From the NCBI RefSeq assembly GCF_012524075.1, contig NZ_JAAZUI010000018.1:16165-80164 (forward strand): a stretch of 64,000 nt of DNA. The letters are read 5' to 3'. Both the position numbers and the translations under genes were made by a program. Positions 26,599 to 37,388 of this stretch are shown here, piece after piece. Source of the DNA: Lutibacter sp. B1 (GTDB lineage: Bacteria; Bacteroidota; Bacteroidia; Flavobacteriales; Flavobacteriaceae). Positions within the stretch are counted from its first letter, which is position 1; the number at the start of each line of letters is the position of its first letter. The notes beneath the pieces are model-generated. The model was not told the origin of the DNA. It worked only from the letters and a program-made list of their open reading frames with translations, and made no database searches.

Positions 26599-28926
26599 GT
26601 GACTAGTTACTTAAAAAACCTTAATGAATCTCAACGAGAAGCCGTTTTACATAAAGATGGCCCCATGATAATTATTGCCGGTGCCGGTTCAGGAAAAACA
26701 CGCGTATTAACGTATAGAATAGCCCATTTAATGAATCAAAATGTTGATCCGTTCAATATTTTAGCATTAACTTTTACCAATAAAGCAGCACGTGAAATGA
26801 AAGATCGTATAGCGGGTGTTGTAGGTTCTTCTGAAGCAAAAAATTTATGGATGGGTACTTTTCACTCGGTTTTTGCTCGTATTTTACGATCAGAAGGTGA
26901 TAAATTAGGTTTTCCTTCAAATTTTACTATTTACGATACGCAAGATGCTGTTAGGTTGTTAACTTCCATTATAAAAGAAATGGAGTTGGATAAGGAAAAG
27001 TACAAGCCAAAACAAGTTTTAAGCAGAATTTCTTCCTTTAAAAACAGTTTAATTACCGTTAAAGCTTATTACGCTAATCCGGAATTAATTGAGGCTGATA
27101 AAATGGCACAACGTCCAAAAATGGGTGAAATATACCATCAATATGTTGAGCGTTGTTTTAAAGCTGGAGCAATGGATTTTGATGATTTATTATTAAGAAC
27201 CAACGAGCTTTTAACTCGTTTTCCACAAGTATTAGCAAAATATCAAGATCGATTTAAATATATTTTGGTTGATGAGTATCAGGATACCAATCATTCGCAA
27301 TATTTAATTGTTCGTGCATTGGCCGACAGATTTCAAAATATTTGTGTAGTAGGTGATGATTCTCAAAGTATTTATGGGTTTAGAGGAGCAAATATTCAAA
27401 ATATATTAAACTTTCAGCGCGATTACGAAAATGTAAATATTTTTAAATTGGAACAAAATTACCGTTCTACTAAAAATATTGTTGAAGCGGCAAATAGTGT
27501 TATTGAAAAAAATAAAACAAAACTTGATAAGCAAATTTGGACTGAGAACACTGCAGGATCTAAAGTAAAAGTAATGAGAACTTTTACGGAAGCCGATGAG
27601 GGTAGATTTATTGCAAATTCTATTTTTGATAATAAAATGAATTTGCAACTTAAAAATGATGAATTTGCAATTTTATATCGTACAAATGCACAATCGAGAG
27701 CTATTGAAGATGCGCTTCGAAAAAAAGATATAAAGTATAAAATTTATGGGGGTTTGTCTTTTTATCAACGGAAAGAAATCAAAGACATTCTAGCGTATTT
27801 ACGTTTGCTTATCAATCCGAAAGATGAAGAAGCATTAAAACGTGTTATAAATTATCCAATGCGTGGTATTGGAGCTTCAACTGTTGATAAGCTTACAGTT
27901 GCAGCAAATCATTATAAAAAATCAATTTTTGAACTGCTTTTAAATCTTGACAAAGTTAATCTGAATTTGAATTCAGGCACTAAAATAAAGTTAAACAACT
28001 TTGTAACCATGATACAACACTTTCAAATTGAAGCACAAACTAAAAATGCGTTTGAAGTTGCAGAATTTGTAGTGAAGCAAACACGGTTAATTAAAGATTT
28101 AGAAAAAGATGGAACACCAGAAGGAGTTAGTAGAGTAGAAAATGTGCAAGAATTACTGAATGGAATTAAGGATTTTATAGAAATACAAAAGCAAAAAGAA
28201 GAAGATGATTCTTTAGCATTTTTTTTAGAGGATGTAGCCTTAGCAACCGATTTTGATAGTGAAAAGAAAGATGATGAGCCAAGAGTTTCGTTAATGACAA
28301 TTCACTTAGCAAAAGGTTTGGAATTCCCTTATGTTTATATTGTTGGCTTAGAAGAAAACCTATTTCCTTCAGCAATGAGTATGAATACACGAAGCGAATT
28401 AGAAGAAGAGCGTCGTTTATTTTATGTGGCTTTAACAAGAGCTGAACAACAAGCTTATTTAACGTATGCGCAAACCAGATATCGTTGGGGAAAATTAATA
28501 GACTGTGAGCCAAGCAGATTTTTAGAAGAAATAGATGAGAAATACTTAGAAAATTTAACTGAGAAAATGGTACAACCAAAACAAAGTAAATTTATAAATG
28601 AAGATATTTTTGGAAGTGTACCACAAAATAAAATAAGATTTAAAAAACCAATACCTCGAACACCAGTTAAGAAAAAGGAAGAACCAAAAATAACATTTCA
28701 GCCACCAAAAAAATTTAAAAAAGTACCAAATATTCCAACTAAAAATTCAAACTTATTCGATATAAATTTGACAGTTGGAAATATTGTTGAGCATAAAAAG
28801 TTTGGTAAAGGTGAAGTTTTAAATTTAGAAGGTACAGGAGTTAACCAAAAAGCTGAAATTAAATTTGAAACTGTAGGTGTTAAAAAGTTATTATTACAAT
28901 TTGCAAAACTTACAATTATAAGCTGA
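26599..28926 (+). CDS. uvrD: ATP-dependent DNA helicase UvrD/PcrA
   Basis: Superfamily 1A 3'-5' helicase for excision repair, mismatch repair and clearing of stalled complexes; 775 residues. Motif Q LNESQREAV, Walker A AGAGSGKTRVL (about 28-38), Ia LTFTNKAAREM, II VDEYQDTN, III GDDSQSIYGFRGA, IV QNYRST, V TIHLAKGLEFPYVYI and VI VALTRAEQQAYLTYA are all present. The C-terminal tail VEHKKFGKGEVLNLEG is a PcrA-type tudor-like domain that in other species contacts RNA polymerase. The start is GTG 26599. Confidence 0.96.
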   Translation: MTSYLKNLNESQREAVLHKDGPMIIIAGAGSGKTRVLTYRIAHLMNQNVDPFNILALTFTNKAAREMKDRIAGVVGSSEAKNLWMGTFHSVFARILRSEGDKLGFPSNFTIYDTQDAVRLLTSIIKEMELDKEKYKPKQVLSRISSFKNSLITVKAYYANPELIEADKMAQRPKMGEIYHQYVERCFKAGAMDFDDLLLRTNELLTRFPQVLAKYQDRFKYILVDEYQDTNHSQYLIVRALADRFQNICVVGDDSQSIYGFRGANIQNILNFQRDYENVNIFKLEQNYRSTKNIVEAANSVIEKNKTKLDKQIWTENTAGSKVKVMRTFTEADEGRFIANSIFDNKMNLQLKNDEFAILYRTNAQSRAIEDALRKKDIKYKIYGGLSFYQRKEIKDILAYLRLLINPKDEEALKRVINYPMRGIGASTVDKLTVAANHYKKSIFELLLNLDKVNLNLNSGTKIKLNNFVTMIQHFQIEAQTKNAFEVAEFVVKQTRLIKDLEKDGTPEGVSRVENVQELLNGIKDFIEIQKQKEEDDSLAFFLEDVALATDFDSEKKDDEPRVSLMTIHLAKGLEFPYVYIVGLEENLFPSAMSMNTRSELEEERRLFYVALTRAEQQAYLTYAQTRYRWGKLIDCEPSRFLEEIDEKYLENLTEKMVQPKQSKFINEDIFGSVPQNKIRFKKPIPRTPVKKKEEPKITFQPPKKFKKVPNIPTKNSNLFDINLTVGNIVEHKKFGKGEVLNLEGTGVNQKAEIKFETVGVKKLLLQFAKLTIIS

Positions 28927-28990
28927 AATAAGATTGTAAAACCAATATTTTAGTTGTAATTTGCATAAAATAAAAGAGAAGAACAGATAC

Positions 28991-29605
28991 ATGGAATTTG
29001 ATTTAGAATACAATTCGGAAAGACCTCATTTAATTATCCCGGAATACGGTCGTCATATACAAAAATTAGTCAATCATTGCGTAGCTTTACAAGATATTGA
29101 AGAGCGCAATAAAATGGCAAAAGCAATTGTTGATGTTATGGGAAATTTGCAGCCTCATTTACGTGATGTGCCCGATTTTAAGCATAAATTATGGGATCAA
29201 TTATTTATTATGTCTGATTTTAGATTAGATGTAGAGTCACCTTACGAAAAACCGGAAAAAGAAGTATTACAAGCAAAACCGGAGCCCTTGGCATATCCGA
29301 GAGCATCTTCAAAATATAAATTTTACGGTAGAAATATTCAAACTATGATTGATACTGCTTTAACTTGGGAAGAAGGAGAAGCACGAGAAGCATTGTATTA
29401 TGTTATTGCAAATCACATGAAAAAATGTTATTTGAATTGGAATAAAGATACCGTTGAAGATCAAATTATTTTTAACCACCTTTCTGAACTTTCTAACGGA
29501 AAAATTGATTTAACAAAAAAAGAAGAATCTTTATCAGAAGTTAAAGACTTAATGAGGAAAAGAAAACCAACAGGAAATAAGCCTCGTCAAAAGAAAAAAA
29601 AATAA
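28991..29605 (+). CDS. DUF4290 family protein
   Basis: A 204-residue soluble protein of the DUF4290 family, seen in Bacteroidota. ATG at 28991 gives MEFDLEYNSERPHLIIPEYGRH. The N-terminal domain is helical; the tail (about 185-204) is strongly basic (MRKRKPTGNKPRQKKKK), which suggests nucleic-acid or ribosome binding, but this is inference. It stands 20 bases before murA and is likely co-transcribed with it. No known function. Confidence 0.88.
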   Translation: MEFDLEYNSERPHLIIPEYGRHIQKLVNHCVALQDIEERNKMAKAIVDVMGNLQPHLRDVPDFKHKLWDQLFIMSDFRLDVESPYEKPEKEVLQAKPEPLAYPRASSKYKFYGRNIQTMIDTALTWEEGEAREALYYVIANHMKKCYLNWNKDTVEDQIIFNHLSELSNGKIDLTKKEESLSEVKDLMRKRKPTGNKPRQKKKK

Positions 29606-29625
29606 TCAACTATAATTAATATATA

Positions 29626-30933
29626 ATGGCAACATTTGTAATTGAAGGAGGCCATAAATTAAGTGGAGAAATTATTCCTCAAGGAGCTAAAAATGAGGCA
29701 CTACAAGTCATTTGCGCAGTCTTATTAACAGCAAAAAAAGTTACAATTAGTAATATACCTGATATAAGAGACGTTAATAAACTGATTTTTATTTTAGGAG
29801 AATTAGGAGTAAAAATAACTAAAGTAAACGAAGATACTTATACTTTTCAGGCAGATGATTTAGATTTAGAATATTTAGAATCTGAAAAGTTTAAAATAGA
29901 TGGTAGTTCTTTACGAGGTTCAATAATGATAGTTGGGCCATTGTTAGCGCGTTTTGGAAAAGGTTATATTCCGCGTCCGGGAGGTGATAAAATAGGAAGA
30001 AGAAGGTTAGATACTCATTTTGATGGTTTTATAAAATTAGGAGCTAATTTTAGATACAATAAAGATGAAAGGTTTTATGGTGTAGAAGCAGAACAGCTAA
30101 CAGGAACAAAAATGTTGTTAGATGAGGCCTCTGTTACCGGAACAGCAAATATTATTATGGCAGCTGTTATGGCCAAAGGTATTACAAGTATTTACAATGC
30201 TGCTTGCGAACCATATATTCAACAATTATGTAAAATGTTGAATAGTATGGGAGCAAAAATTAATGGAGTTGGCTCTAATTTATTAATTATTGAAGGTGTT
30301 AGTGAGTTGAAAGGTTGCTCTCATAGAATTTTACCTGACATGATTGAAATAGGTAGCTGGGTTGGGATGGCTGCTATGACAAAATCTTCATTAACTATAA
30401 AAAATGTAAGTTGGGACGATTTAGGTTTAATTCCTCGTGTTTTTCAAAAATTAGGTATAAACTTAGAAAGAAAAGGTGATGATATTTTTGTGCCGGAACA
30501 AGACAGCTACGAAATACAAAACTTTATTGACGGCTCAATATTAACCATATCAGATGCTCCTTGGCCGGGTTTTACTCCAGATTTGCTAAGTATTGTTTTG
30601 GTAGTTGCTACTCAAGCAAAAGGAAGTGTTTTGATTCATCAAAAAATGTTTGAAAGTCGTTTATTCTTTGTTGATAAATTGATTGATATGGGCGCAAAAG
30701 TAATTCTATGTGATCCTCACAGAGCAACTGTAATAGGTATGAACCACGAATCGAGCTTAAAAGCTACAACTATGACTTCACCTGATATTAGAGCCGGAAT
30801 ATCATTGCTAATAGCGGCACTCTCAGCTAAAGGTACAAGTACAATTCATAACATTGAGCAAATCGATAGAGGATATCAGCATATTGATAAAAGATTGCAG
30901 GCAATTGGTGCTAAAATTACGAGAGTTGAGTAA
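29626..30933 (+). CDS. murA: UDP-N-acetylglucosamine 1-carboxyvinyltransferase, Asp-type active site
   Basis: First committed step of peptidoglycan synthesis: enolpyruvyl transfer from PEP to UDP-GlcNAc. 435 residues. The UDP-GlcNAc loop (QGAKNEALQ, with K22/N23 counterparts) and the late SPDIRAGISLLIAALSAKG are conserved. The loop that carries catalytic Cys115 in E. coli reads RPGGDKIGRRRLDTH, so Asp121 replaces Cys. This natural change removes the target of fosfomycin, as in mycobacterial and chlamydial MurA. ATG at 29626. Confidence 0.95.
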   Translation: MATFVIEGGHKLSGEIIPQGAKNEALQVICAVLLTAKKVTISNIPDIRDVNKLIFILGELGVKITKVNEDTYTFQADDLDLEYLESEKFKIDGSSLRGSIMIVGPLLARFGKGYIPRPGGDKIGRRRLDTHFDGFIKLGANFRYNKDERFYGVEAEQLTGTKMLLDEASVTGTANIIMAAVMAKGITSIYNAACEPYIQQLCKMLNSMGAKINGVGSNLLIIEGVSELKGCSHRILPDMIEIGSWVGMAAMTKSSLTIKNVSWDDLGLIPRVFQKLGINLERKGDDIFVPEQDSYEIQNFIDGSILTISDAPWPGFTPDLLSIVLVVATQAKGSVLIHQKMFESRLFFVDKLIDMGAKVILCDPHRATVIGMNHESSLKATTMTSPDIRAGISLLIAALSAKGTSTIHNIEQIDRGYQHIDKRLQAIGAKITRVE

Positions 30934-30949
30934 AATATTTATATAATTA

Positions 30950-30978
30950 TGGAATCCCGCATTAAGCGGGATTTTTTA
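30950..30978 (+). terminator. Terminator after murA
   Basis: ATCCCGC-ATTAA-GCGGGAT followed by TTTTTT; strong. Confidence 0.9.
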
Positions 30979-30990
30979 TATAGTGTCATA

Positions 30991-31022
30991 TTGGCATATT
31001 TCAAAAAATGGCAATACTTTTG
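30991..31022 (+). promoter_or_regulatory. Promoter of grpE-dnaJ
   Basis: TTG (30991-30993), 21 bases, TACTTTTG (31015-31022). The predicted start is 25-30 bases before the grpE ATG. No CIRCE-type inverted repeat is seen, so HrcA control is not supported. Confidence 0.55.
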
Positions 31023-31058
31023 CTAACTATTATTATGAAATTTTTTTAATGAAAAATT

Positions 31059-31583
31059 ATGAGCAAAAAGAAGGAAAGTAAAAAAGAAGAAGTAAAAGAT
31101 CAGGAAGTAAAACAAGAGGAAATTCAGGAAGTAAACGTTGAACAGGAGTTACAAAAAGAGTTAGCACAAGAAAAAGATAGGTTTTTACGTTTGTTTGCTG
31201 AATTTGAAAATTATAAAAAACGTACTTCGAGAGAGCGTATTGAACTATTTAAAACTGCCAATGAGGAATTAATGACAGTTTTATTGCCAATTTTAGATGA
31301 TTTTGACAGAGGTTTAAATGAAATAAAAAAAGCGAAGGACAAAGAGTTGTTAAAAGGAATGGAATTAATTAATAATAAATTAAAAAATTCTTTAACACAA
31401 AAAGGTCTAAACCATATAAAAGTTGATCAGGGAGACGCTTTTGATGTTGAGTTGCACGAAGCAATTACACAAATTCCTGCACCATCAGATGATTTAAAGG
31501 GGAAAATTATTGATGTTATAGAACAAGGCTATAAGTTAGGCGAAAAAATAATAAGATATCCTAAAGTGGTTGTAGGACAATAA
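31059..31583 (+). CDS. grpE: Nucleotide exchange factor GrpE
   Basis: Co-chaperone that releases ADP from DnaK. 174 residues with a highly charged, Lys/Glu-rich N-terminal 45 residues, a coiled-coil ([33 protein letters not shown]) and the C-terminal beta domain ending [21 protein letters not shown]. The gene is 17 bases before dnaJ; the pair forms an operon. Confidence 0.96.
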   Translation: MSKKKESKKEEVKDQEVKQEEIQEVNVEQELQKELAQEKDRFLRLFAEFENYKKRTSRERIELFKTANEELMTVLLPILDDFDRGLNEIKKAKDKELLKGMELINNKLKNSLTQKGLNHIKVDQGDAFDVELHEAITQIPAPSDDLKGKIIDVIEQGYKLGEKIIRYPKVVVGQ

Positions 31584-31600
31584 GAATAAGCAATAAAAAA

Positions 31601-32728
31601 ATGAAGCAAGATTATTACGAAATATTGGGCATTTCTAAAAATGCTACACCTGCCGAAATAAAAAAAGCCTATCGAAAGATGGCTATAAAATATCATCCTG
31701 ATAAAAATCCCGGAGATAAAGAAGCAGAAGAAAATTTCAAAAAAGCTGCAGAAGCTTATGAAGTTTTAAGCGATGAAAACAAAAAAGCGAGATATGATCA
31801 ATATGGTCATGCAGCTTTTGAAGGTGCAGGCGCTGGAGGCTTTGGTGGCGGAGGTATGAATATGGAGGATATCTTTAGCCAATTTGGAGATATATTTGGT
31901 AGTGCATTTGGTGGTGGTGGCTTTGGCGGCTTTGGCGGCGGCTCAAGAGGAAGAACTCGTGTTAAAGGCAGTAATTTACGTATTAGAGTAAAATTAACTC
32001 TTGAAGAGATAGCTAATGGTGTAGAAAAGAAAGTAAAAGTTCGTAGAAAGGTAAAGGCAGCAGGTGTTACATATAAAACATGTTCGAGTTGTAACGGAAC
32101 AGGTCAGGTTATGCGTGTAACTAATACTATTCTAGGCCGTATGCAATCAGCTTCTACATGTCCAACGTGTCATGGTGCGGGAGAAGTTATAGACAGAAAA
32201 CCAAAAGGAGCAGATAGTGATGGTCTTGAAATAAAAGAAGAAACCGTTTCAATTAAAATACCGGCAGGTGTAACAGAAGGGGTTCAACTAAAGGTAAATG
32301 GGAAAGGTAATGCTGCACCGGGTAATAATTCTTTAGATGGCGATTTATTAGTTGTAATCTCAGAAGTTGAACATAGTACGTTAAAAAGAGAAGGAACAAA
32401 TTTACATTACGATTTATACATTAATTTTTCAGAAGCTGTTTTAGGTGCTGCAAAAAATATTGATACAGTTTCCGGAAAAGTTAAAATTAAGATTGATCCG
32501 GGTACACAATCAGGAAAAATTCTACGATTAAGAGGTAAAGGATTGCCAAGTATAGATCATTATGGAAATGGTGATTTATTAGTTCATGTAAATGTTTGGA
32601 CACCACAAAATTTATCGAAGACTCAAAAAGAGTTTTTTGAAATGATGAAAAATGATGAAAATTTTAAACCGAACCCTTCAAAATTTGATAAATCATTTTT
32701 TGAAAAAGTAAAAGATATGTTTACGTAA
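31601..32728 (+). CDS. dnaJ: Chaperone DnaJ with reduced zinc centre
   Basis: J domain at residues 1-70 with HPD at 32-34, a Gly/Phe-rich linker (75-115), then a cysteine-rich region and C-terminal substrate-binding domains. Only two CxxCxGxG repeats are present (C161/C164 in CSSCNGTG, C187/C190 in CPTCHGAG), instead of four; repeats I and IV are absent while flanking domains are intact. This fits a single Zn2+ site. The 375-residue length is otherwise normal. I recall the same reduction in other Flavobacteriia. Confidence 0.95.
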   Translation: MKQDYYEILGISKNATPAEIKKAYRKMAIKYHPDKNPGDKEAEENFKKAAEAYEVLSDENKKARYDQYGHAAFEGAGAGGFGGGGMNMEDIFSQFGDIFGSAFGGGGFGGFGGGSRGRTRVKGSNLRIRVKLTLEEIANGVEKKVKVRRKVKAAGVTYKTCSSCNGTGQVMRVTNTILGRMQSASTCPTCHGAGEVIDRKPKGADSDGLEIKEETVSIKIPAGVTEGVQLKVNGKGNAAPGNNSLDGDLLVVISEVEHSTLKREGTNLHYDLYINFSEAVLGAAKNIDTVSGKVKIKIDPGTQSGKILRLRGKGLPSIDHYGNGDLLVHVNVWTPQNLSKTQKEFFEMMKNDENFKPNPSKFDKSFFEKVKDMFT

Positions 32729-32828
32729 AAAAAAAGTTAAAATATTTTTTAAATAAATATAATTAACTTATTTTTGTTCAAGTTATTAGAAATATCTGAT
32801 AACACTTTTTCTTTTTCATAGCAATTTT

Positions 32829-32857
32829 CCCACTCAATTTTTTGAGTGGGTTTTTTT
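32829..32857 (+). terminator. Terminator after dnaJ
   Basis: CCCACTCA...TGAGTGGG followed by TTTTTTT; strong. Confidence 0.88.
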
Positions 32858-32888
32858 ATACAGAATTATTAGCTTATTTTTGGAAAAT

Positions 32889-33185
32889 TAAGTAGGTCGT
32901 CTTATCGCTTCATAAGAAGAGGAAAGTCCGGACACCACAGAGTAGCATAACGGATAACATCCGTCCGGTGAAAATCGAGGACAAGTGCAACAGAAAGCAA
33001 GTACAGTTCGGCTGTAGTGAAAACAGGTAAACTCTATGCGGTGCAATGCCATGTATATTGAAATTTTAGAGTTACTCGCTCTATTTCAAGGGGTAGGCAG
33101 ATTGAGCTATAAAGTAATTTATAGCCTAGATAAATGATAAGAATTTACTTCGGTAAATACAAAATCCGGCTTACAGACCTGCTTA
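32889..33185 (+). ncRNA. rnpB: RNase P RNA (class A type)
   Basis: Catalytic RNA of RNase P, which trims tRNA 5' ends. The universally conserved GAGGAAAGTCCGGAC (CR-I) is near 32921, ACAGAAAGCAAGTACAG (about 32989) and AAATCCGGCTTACAGACC near the 3' end. The P1 helix pairs AAGTAGGTC (32890-32898) with GACCTGCTT (33176-33184). Length of about 297 bases is at the short end for the class. Ends are taken from P1 and are approximate. Confidence 0.95.
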
Positions 33186-33369
33186 ATTTTTATCATATTC
33201 TTAATATTTACAACGTTTTCGCTAGCTTTATTTGTGTTTTTAAAAAAAATAGTTGTCAATCACATTTATATATTTAAAAATACATTTGATAGGGTATTGT
33301 ATGCTAGTTAAAAACTTCATTTTTTGTAACTTCGCTAAATTAAAATAACTAAAAAAAAATTATATAGAT

Positions 33370-35634
33370 ATGGCTTTTGATATTGAAATAATTAAAGAGG
33401 TGTATAACAGAATGGCAGATAGAGTAGATGCTGCAAAAGCTGTTGTTGGTAAACCTTTAACTTTAGCTGAAAAAATATTATACAATCATTTATGGGACGG
33501 AAAAGCAAAAACTGCCTTTGTAAGAGGTAAAGATTATGTTGATTTTGCGCCTGATAGAATTGCTTGTCAAGATGCAACTGCACAAATGGCTTTATTGCAA
33601 TTTATGCAAGCGGGTAAATCAAAAGTAGCTGTTCCTACAACTGTACACTGTGATCACTTGATCCAAGCTAAAATAGGTGCTGATAAAGATTTACAAAATG
33701 CGCTAAATAACAGTAGTGAGGTTTTTAATTTTTTAGCATCTGTGTCTAATAAATATGGAATTGGTTTTTGGAAACCGGGTGCAGGAATTATTCATCAAGT
33801 AGTATTGGAAAATTATGCTTTTCCAGGAGGAATGATGATTGGAACGGATTCACATACCGTAAATGCAGGTGGCTTAGGAATGGTAGCAATAGGTGTTGGT
33901 GGTGCTGATGCTGTTGATGTTATGGCTGGGATGCCTTGGGAACTAAAATTTCCTAAACTGATAGGTGTTAAATTAACCGGTAAACTTTCTGGTTGGACTG
34001 CTCCTAAAGATGTTATTTTAAAAGTTGCAGATATTTTAACTGTAAAAGGCGGAACCGGTGCTATTGTAGAATATTTTGGAGAAGGAGCAAAATCTATGTC
34101 GGCAACAGGTAAAGGTACTATTTGTAATATGGGAGCAGAGATAGGTGCTACAACTTCAACTTTTGGGTATGATGAATCTATGGAGCGTTATTTACGTGCC
34201 ACAGGTAGAAATGAAGTTGCTGAAGAGGCAAATAAAATAGCTTCCTATTTAACTGGAGATGATGAAGTATACGCAAATCCTGAAAAATATTTTGATCAGG
34301 TTATTGAAATTAATTTATCGGAATTAAAGCCTCATTTAAACGGACCTTTTACACCTGATTTAGCTACGCCGGTTGGAGAAATGACTGAAAAAGCTACAAA
34401 AAATGATTGGCCATTAAAAGTAGAATGGGGATTAATAGGTTCTTGTACTAACTCTTCTTATGAAGATTTATCAAGGGCAGCTTCAGTAGCAAAACAAGCG
34501 GTTGATAAAAAATTAACAGCAAAAGCTGAATTTGGAATTAATCCAGGTTCAGAACAGGTTAGGTATACTGCAGAACGAGATGGTCTTTTAGAAATATTTG
34601 AAGATTTAGATGCTAAAATATTTACTAATGCATGTGGACCTTGTATAGGACAATGGGCCAGAGAAGGAGCAGATAAACAAGAAAAGAATACAATTATCCA
34701 CTCATTTAACCGTAACTTCTCAAAAAGAGCTGATGGTAATCCAAATACACACGCATTTGTAGCTTCACCTGAAATGGTTGCGGCTATAGCAATTGCAGGA
34801 AGGTTAGATTTTAATCCAATAACGGATAAATTAATAAATGAAAATGGAGAAGAAGTAATGTTAGAAGAACCTACTGGTTTTGAGTTACCACCTAAAGGAT
34901 TTGATGTAGAAGACGCAGGGTACGATGCCCCTGTTGAAGATGGATCTGGAGTAGAAGTAATTGTAAGTCCTGAATCTGAAAGATTACAGTTATTAACACC
35001 ATTTACACCTATTGGTAATGAAATAAAAGGAGCTAAACTACTAATTAAAGCTTATGGTAAATGTACTACCGACCATATTTCAATGGCAGGACCTTGGTTA
35101 CGTTTTCGAGGTCATTTAGACAATATTTCCAACAACTGTTTAATTGGTGCTGTTAACGCCTTTGGTAAAGAAACTAATAAAGTTAAAAATCAATTAACAG
35201 GAGAGTTTGGTGCTGTACCGGATACTGCAAGAGCTTATAAAGCAGCAGGGATTTATTCAATTGTTGTTGGTGATCATAATTATGGAGAAGGTTCTTCACG
35301 TGAGCATGCTGCAATGGAACCACGTCATTTAGGAGTTGCTGCCGTAATTGTAAAATCATTTGCACGTATTCACGAAACAAATCTTAAAAAACAAGGAATG
35401 TTAGGTTTAACATTTGCTAATGAAGCAGATTATGATTTAATTTTAGAAGACGATACTTTTAACTTCTTGGATTTAAATGAATTTGCACCGGGTAAGCAAT
35501 TAACTCTAGAAATTGTTCATGCTGATGGTTCAAAGGACATCATTAAATTAAATCACACATATAATCAAAGTCAAATAGATTGGTTTAATGAAGGTTCGGC
35601 ATTAAATTTAATTAAAAAGGAAAATGTTTCTTAA
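33370..35634 (+). CDS. acn: Aconitate hydratase (mitochondrial-type)
   Basis: 4Fe-4S enzyme of the TCA cycle converting citrate to isocitrate; 754 residues, resembling the mitochondrial-type aconitase rather than AcnB. The cluster-binding cysteines are in [10 protein letters not shown] (about residue 358) and [10 protein letters not shown] (about 421/424). [13 protein letters not shown] and the late [19 protein letters not shown] (substrate-binding swivel domain) are conserved. A -7-like box with TTCG (TAACTTCG at about 33331) may be its promoter. ATG at 33370. Confidence 0.95.
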   Translation: MAFDIEIIKEVYNRMADRVDAAKAVVGKPLTLAEKILYNHLWDGKAKTAFVRGKDYVDFAPDRIACQDATAQMALLQFMQAGKSKVAVPTTVHCDHLIQAKIGADKDLQNALNNSSEVFNFLASVSNKYGIGFWKPGAGIIHQVVLENYAFPGGMMIGTDSHTVNAGGLGMVAIGVGGADAVDVMAGMPWELKFPKLIGVKLTGKLSGWTAPKDVILKVADILTVKGGTGAIVEYFGEGAKSMSATGKGTICNMGAEIGATTSTFGYDESMERYLRATGRNEVAEEANKIASYLTGDDEVYANPEKYFDQVIEINLSELKPHLNGPFTPDLATPVGEMTEKATKNDWPLKVEWGLIGSCTNSSYEDLSRAASVAKQAVDKKLTAKAEFGINPGSEQVRYTAERDGLLEIFEDLDAKIFTNACGPCIGQWAREGADKQEKNTIIHSFNRNFSKRADGNPNTHAFVASPEMVAAIAIAGRLDFNPITDKLINENGEEVMLEEPTGFELPPKGFDVEDAGYDAPVEDGSGVEVIVSPESERLQLLTPFTPIGNEIKGAKLLIKAYGKCTTDHISMAGPWLRFRGHLDNISNNCLIGAVNAFGKETNKVKNQLTGEFGAVPDTARAYKAAGIYSIVVGDHNYGEGSSREHAAMEPRHLGVAAVIVKSFARIHETNLKKQGMLGLTFANEADYDLILEDDTFNFLDLNEFAPGKQLTLEIVHADGSKDIIKLNHTYNQSQIDWFNEGSALNLIKKENVS

Positions 35635-35655
35635 TATTTTAAAATATAATTTATT

Positions 35656-35690
35656 AAAACTCACAATTCTTATTGTGAGTTTTTTTATTT
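35656..35690 (+). terminator. Terminator after aconitase gene
   Basis: AACTCACAAT-TCTT-ATTGTGAGTT followed by a T-run; strong. Confidence 0.85.
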
Positions 35691-35709
35691 TTATACAAAA
35701 GATTTTTTT

Positions 35710-36375
35710 ATGAGTAGTATTTGGTATCTAGAGAGTGTAAATCTTTTTAAGATTTTATGTCCGCATAAATTTTCGGAATATAAAGCTACTCATGCTTTTA
35801 ACACCTATAATAAAACTGATTATATTTACTTTACTGATGATACAGCTAATAAAGTATACTTAATTAATGAAGGAAAAGTTAAATTGGGTTACTATACTGA
35901 AAGTGGAGAAGAAATTGTAAAAGCAATACTTTCTAAAGGAGAAGTTTTTGGAGAAAAAGCAATTTTAGGAGAGGTAAAACGGAACGAGTTTGCACAATCT
36001 ATAAATAACAACACTTCTATTTGTCCAATTGATTCAAACACATTGCAGAATTTAATTTTAGATAATAAAAAATTTGCTCTTGGTTTTTATAAGTTTATTA
36101 ATTTTCGAATAAAAAAGCTAGAACGCCAGTTACAATTATTATTATTTAAAGATACTAAGACACGTTTTTTAGAGTTTATCAATGAATTAAGTGAAGAATT
36201 TGGAATAACACCAAATAAAACGAACTACATACTTATTCAACATCCTTACACACAGAAAGATATGTCTACTTTAATAGGTACCTCTAGACCAACTTTAAAC
36301 ATTATTATGAATGAGTTAAAAGAAGATGGAATCATTGATTTTGATAGAAAGAGTATCAAACTTTTTAAAAAATAA
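35710..36375 (+). CDS. Crp/Fnr family transcriptional regulator
   Basis: 221 residues: an N-terminal cyclic-nucleotide-binding-like beta-roll (NKVYLINEGKVKLGYYTESGEEIVKAILSKGEVFGEKAILGE at about 50-95) and a C-terminal helix-turn-helix (YTQKDMSTLIGTSRPTLNIIM at about 178-198). No cysteine cluster of the Fnr type is visible, so the ligand is open. It is followed after 80 bases by a lipoprotein gene with its own -7 box. The ATG is at 35710, 20 bases after the aconitase terminator. Confidence 0.88.
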   Translation: MSSIWYLESVNLFKILCPHKFSEYKATHAFNTYNKTDYIYFTDDTANKVYLINEGKVKLGYYTESGEEIVKAILSKGEVFGEKAILGEVKRNEFAQSINNNTSICPIDSNTLQNLILDNKKFALGFYKFINFRIKKLERQLQLLLFKDTKTRFLEFINELSEEFGITPNKTNYILIQHPYTQKDMSTLIGTSRPTLNIIMNELKEDGIIDFDRKSIKLFKK

Positions 36376-36455
36376 TTTGAAGTGTTAGCTTCCTAACATT
36401 TTCTGCATATTGTCAACTTTATATTTGTCGTAATATTAATTTTAAAATTATAATT

Positions 36456-37388
36456 ATGAAGAAAAAAGTTTATTTATTTGCAGTGTTTACTTTAGGTTTT
36501 TTTACAGTTTCGTGTAATGAAGATGATAATCCAAGAAATTTACCGTTGAATCCTGATACTGCTGAAAGAGCCAGTATTGATAGATTTAGTTCTAGCTCAG
36601 GAACATTAATGGTTAGAACAAGTTCAAATGGATTGCCAGAAGAAAATCAGCCTATTGATTATGATAGTGGTGAACCTTTTATAACTCAAGGTTTTTCACC
36701 TGATGGTTCTGTAGTTCAATATTACAACTTTGACGTACAAACCACAACTCCAGCACCTATTTTCTTGTTTATTGATAGTGATGGTAATAGTGTTGAAGGT
36801 CAGATAAATGTGGTTAATGTTATTCCGGGTGATGTTGGGTATAATGATTTTTGGCAAGTAAACATGGTTACAGTTCCAGAGAAATATGTGCCTAATACCA
36901 TCACCAGTATGGATGATATTATATCTTCTGGCTATTTGGTAGAAACTACAACAACAATTGTAAATTGTCCAATTGTTCCAGAAGGATCTATTGCTTTAAA
37001 AAGACTAGGTACTGAAAGTAATGAATTGAATAGAGGTTGGTACAAAGATAAAGTTGTATTTTACTTTTCATTCTTTGAAAAAATATTAGAAGCCAATAAT
37101 GGTATGACTCCGATTTCTCCAATTTTTGTAAGTTTTAATGTGAATCCTGACGATAATAATGCAAATAGTGGGCCAGCTTCTGGCTTTATGACTGAAATGG
37201 GAACAGCTCAAACACATAATGTTATTGCATCGGTACCGGTAGATGATTTCTATTCACCTTTATGGTCGGTGAATGTTTATGATAATGCTGACTTTAATAA
37301 TGTAAATGATTTATCTTCGGCTACTTCGTCAAATATTTTAGCAAGTGGTATAGCAACAGTTAATTGTCCTGTAGTATTTATGCAATAA
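36456..37388 (+). CDS. Hypothetical lipoprotein
   Basis: 310 residues with a lipoprotein signal (FTLGFFTVSCNEDDN, Cys at about 20). The acidic residues right after Cys (NEDDN) recall the lipoprotein export signal that brings Bacteroidota lipoproteins to the cell surface. The mature part is rich in beta-type sequence with no family I recognise (FDVQTTTPAPIFLFIDSDG; NVIPGDVGYNDFWQVNMVTVPE). Cys residues in NCPIVP and NCPVVF recur. A -7 box TATATTTG is at 36420-36427. A small hairpin TGTTAG-CTTC-CTAACA (36383-36398) separates it from the Crp gene. Confidence 0.75.
   Translation: MKKKVYLFAVFTLGFFTVSCNEDDNPRNLPLNPDTAERASIDRFSSSSGTLMVRTSSNGLPEENQPIDYDSGEPFITQGFSPDGSVVQYYNFDVQTTTPAPIFLFIDSDGNSVEGQINVVNVIPGDVGYNDFWQVNMVTVPEKYVPNTITSMDDIISSGYLVETTTTIVNCPIVPEGSIALKRLGTESNELNRGWYKDKVVFYFSFFEKILEANNGMTPISPIFVSFNVNPDDNNANSGPASGFMTEMGTAQTHNVIASVPVDDFYSPLWSVNVYDNADFNNVNDLSSATSSNILASGIATVNCPVVFMQ

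Noticed and set aside
30960..31058. CIRCE-like heat-shock operator before grpE.
   Set aside because: No TTAGCACTC-N9-GAGTGCTAA-type inverted repeat is present.
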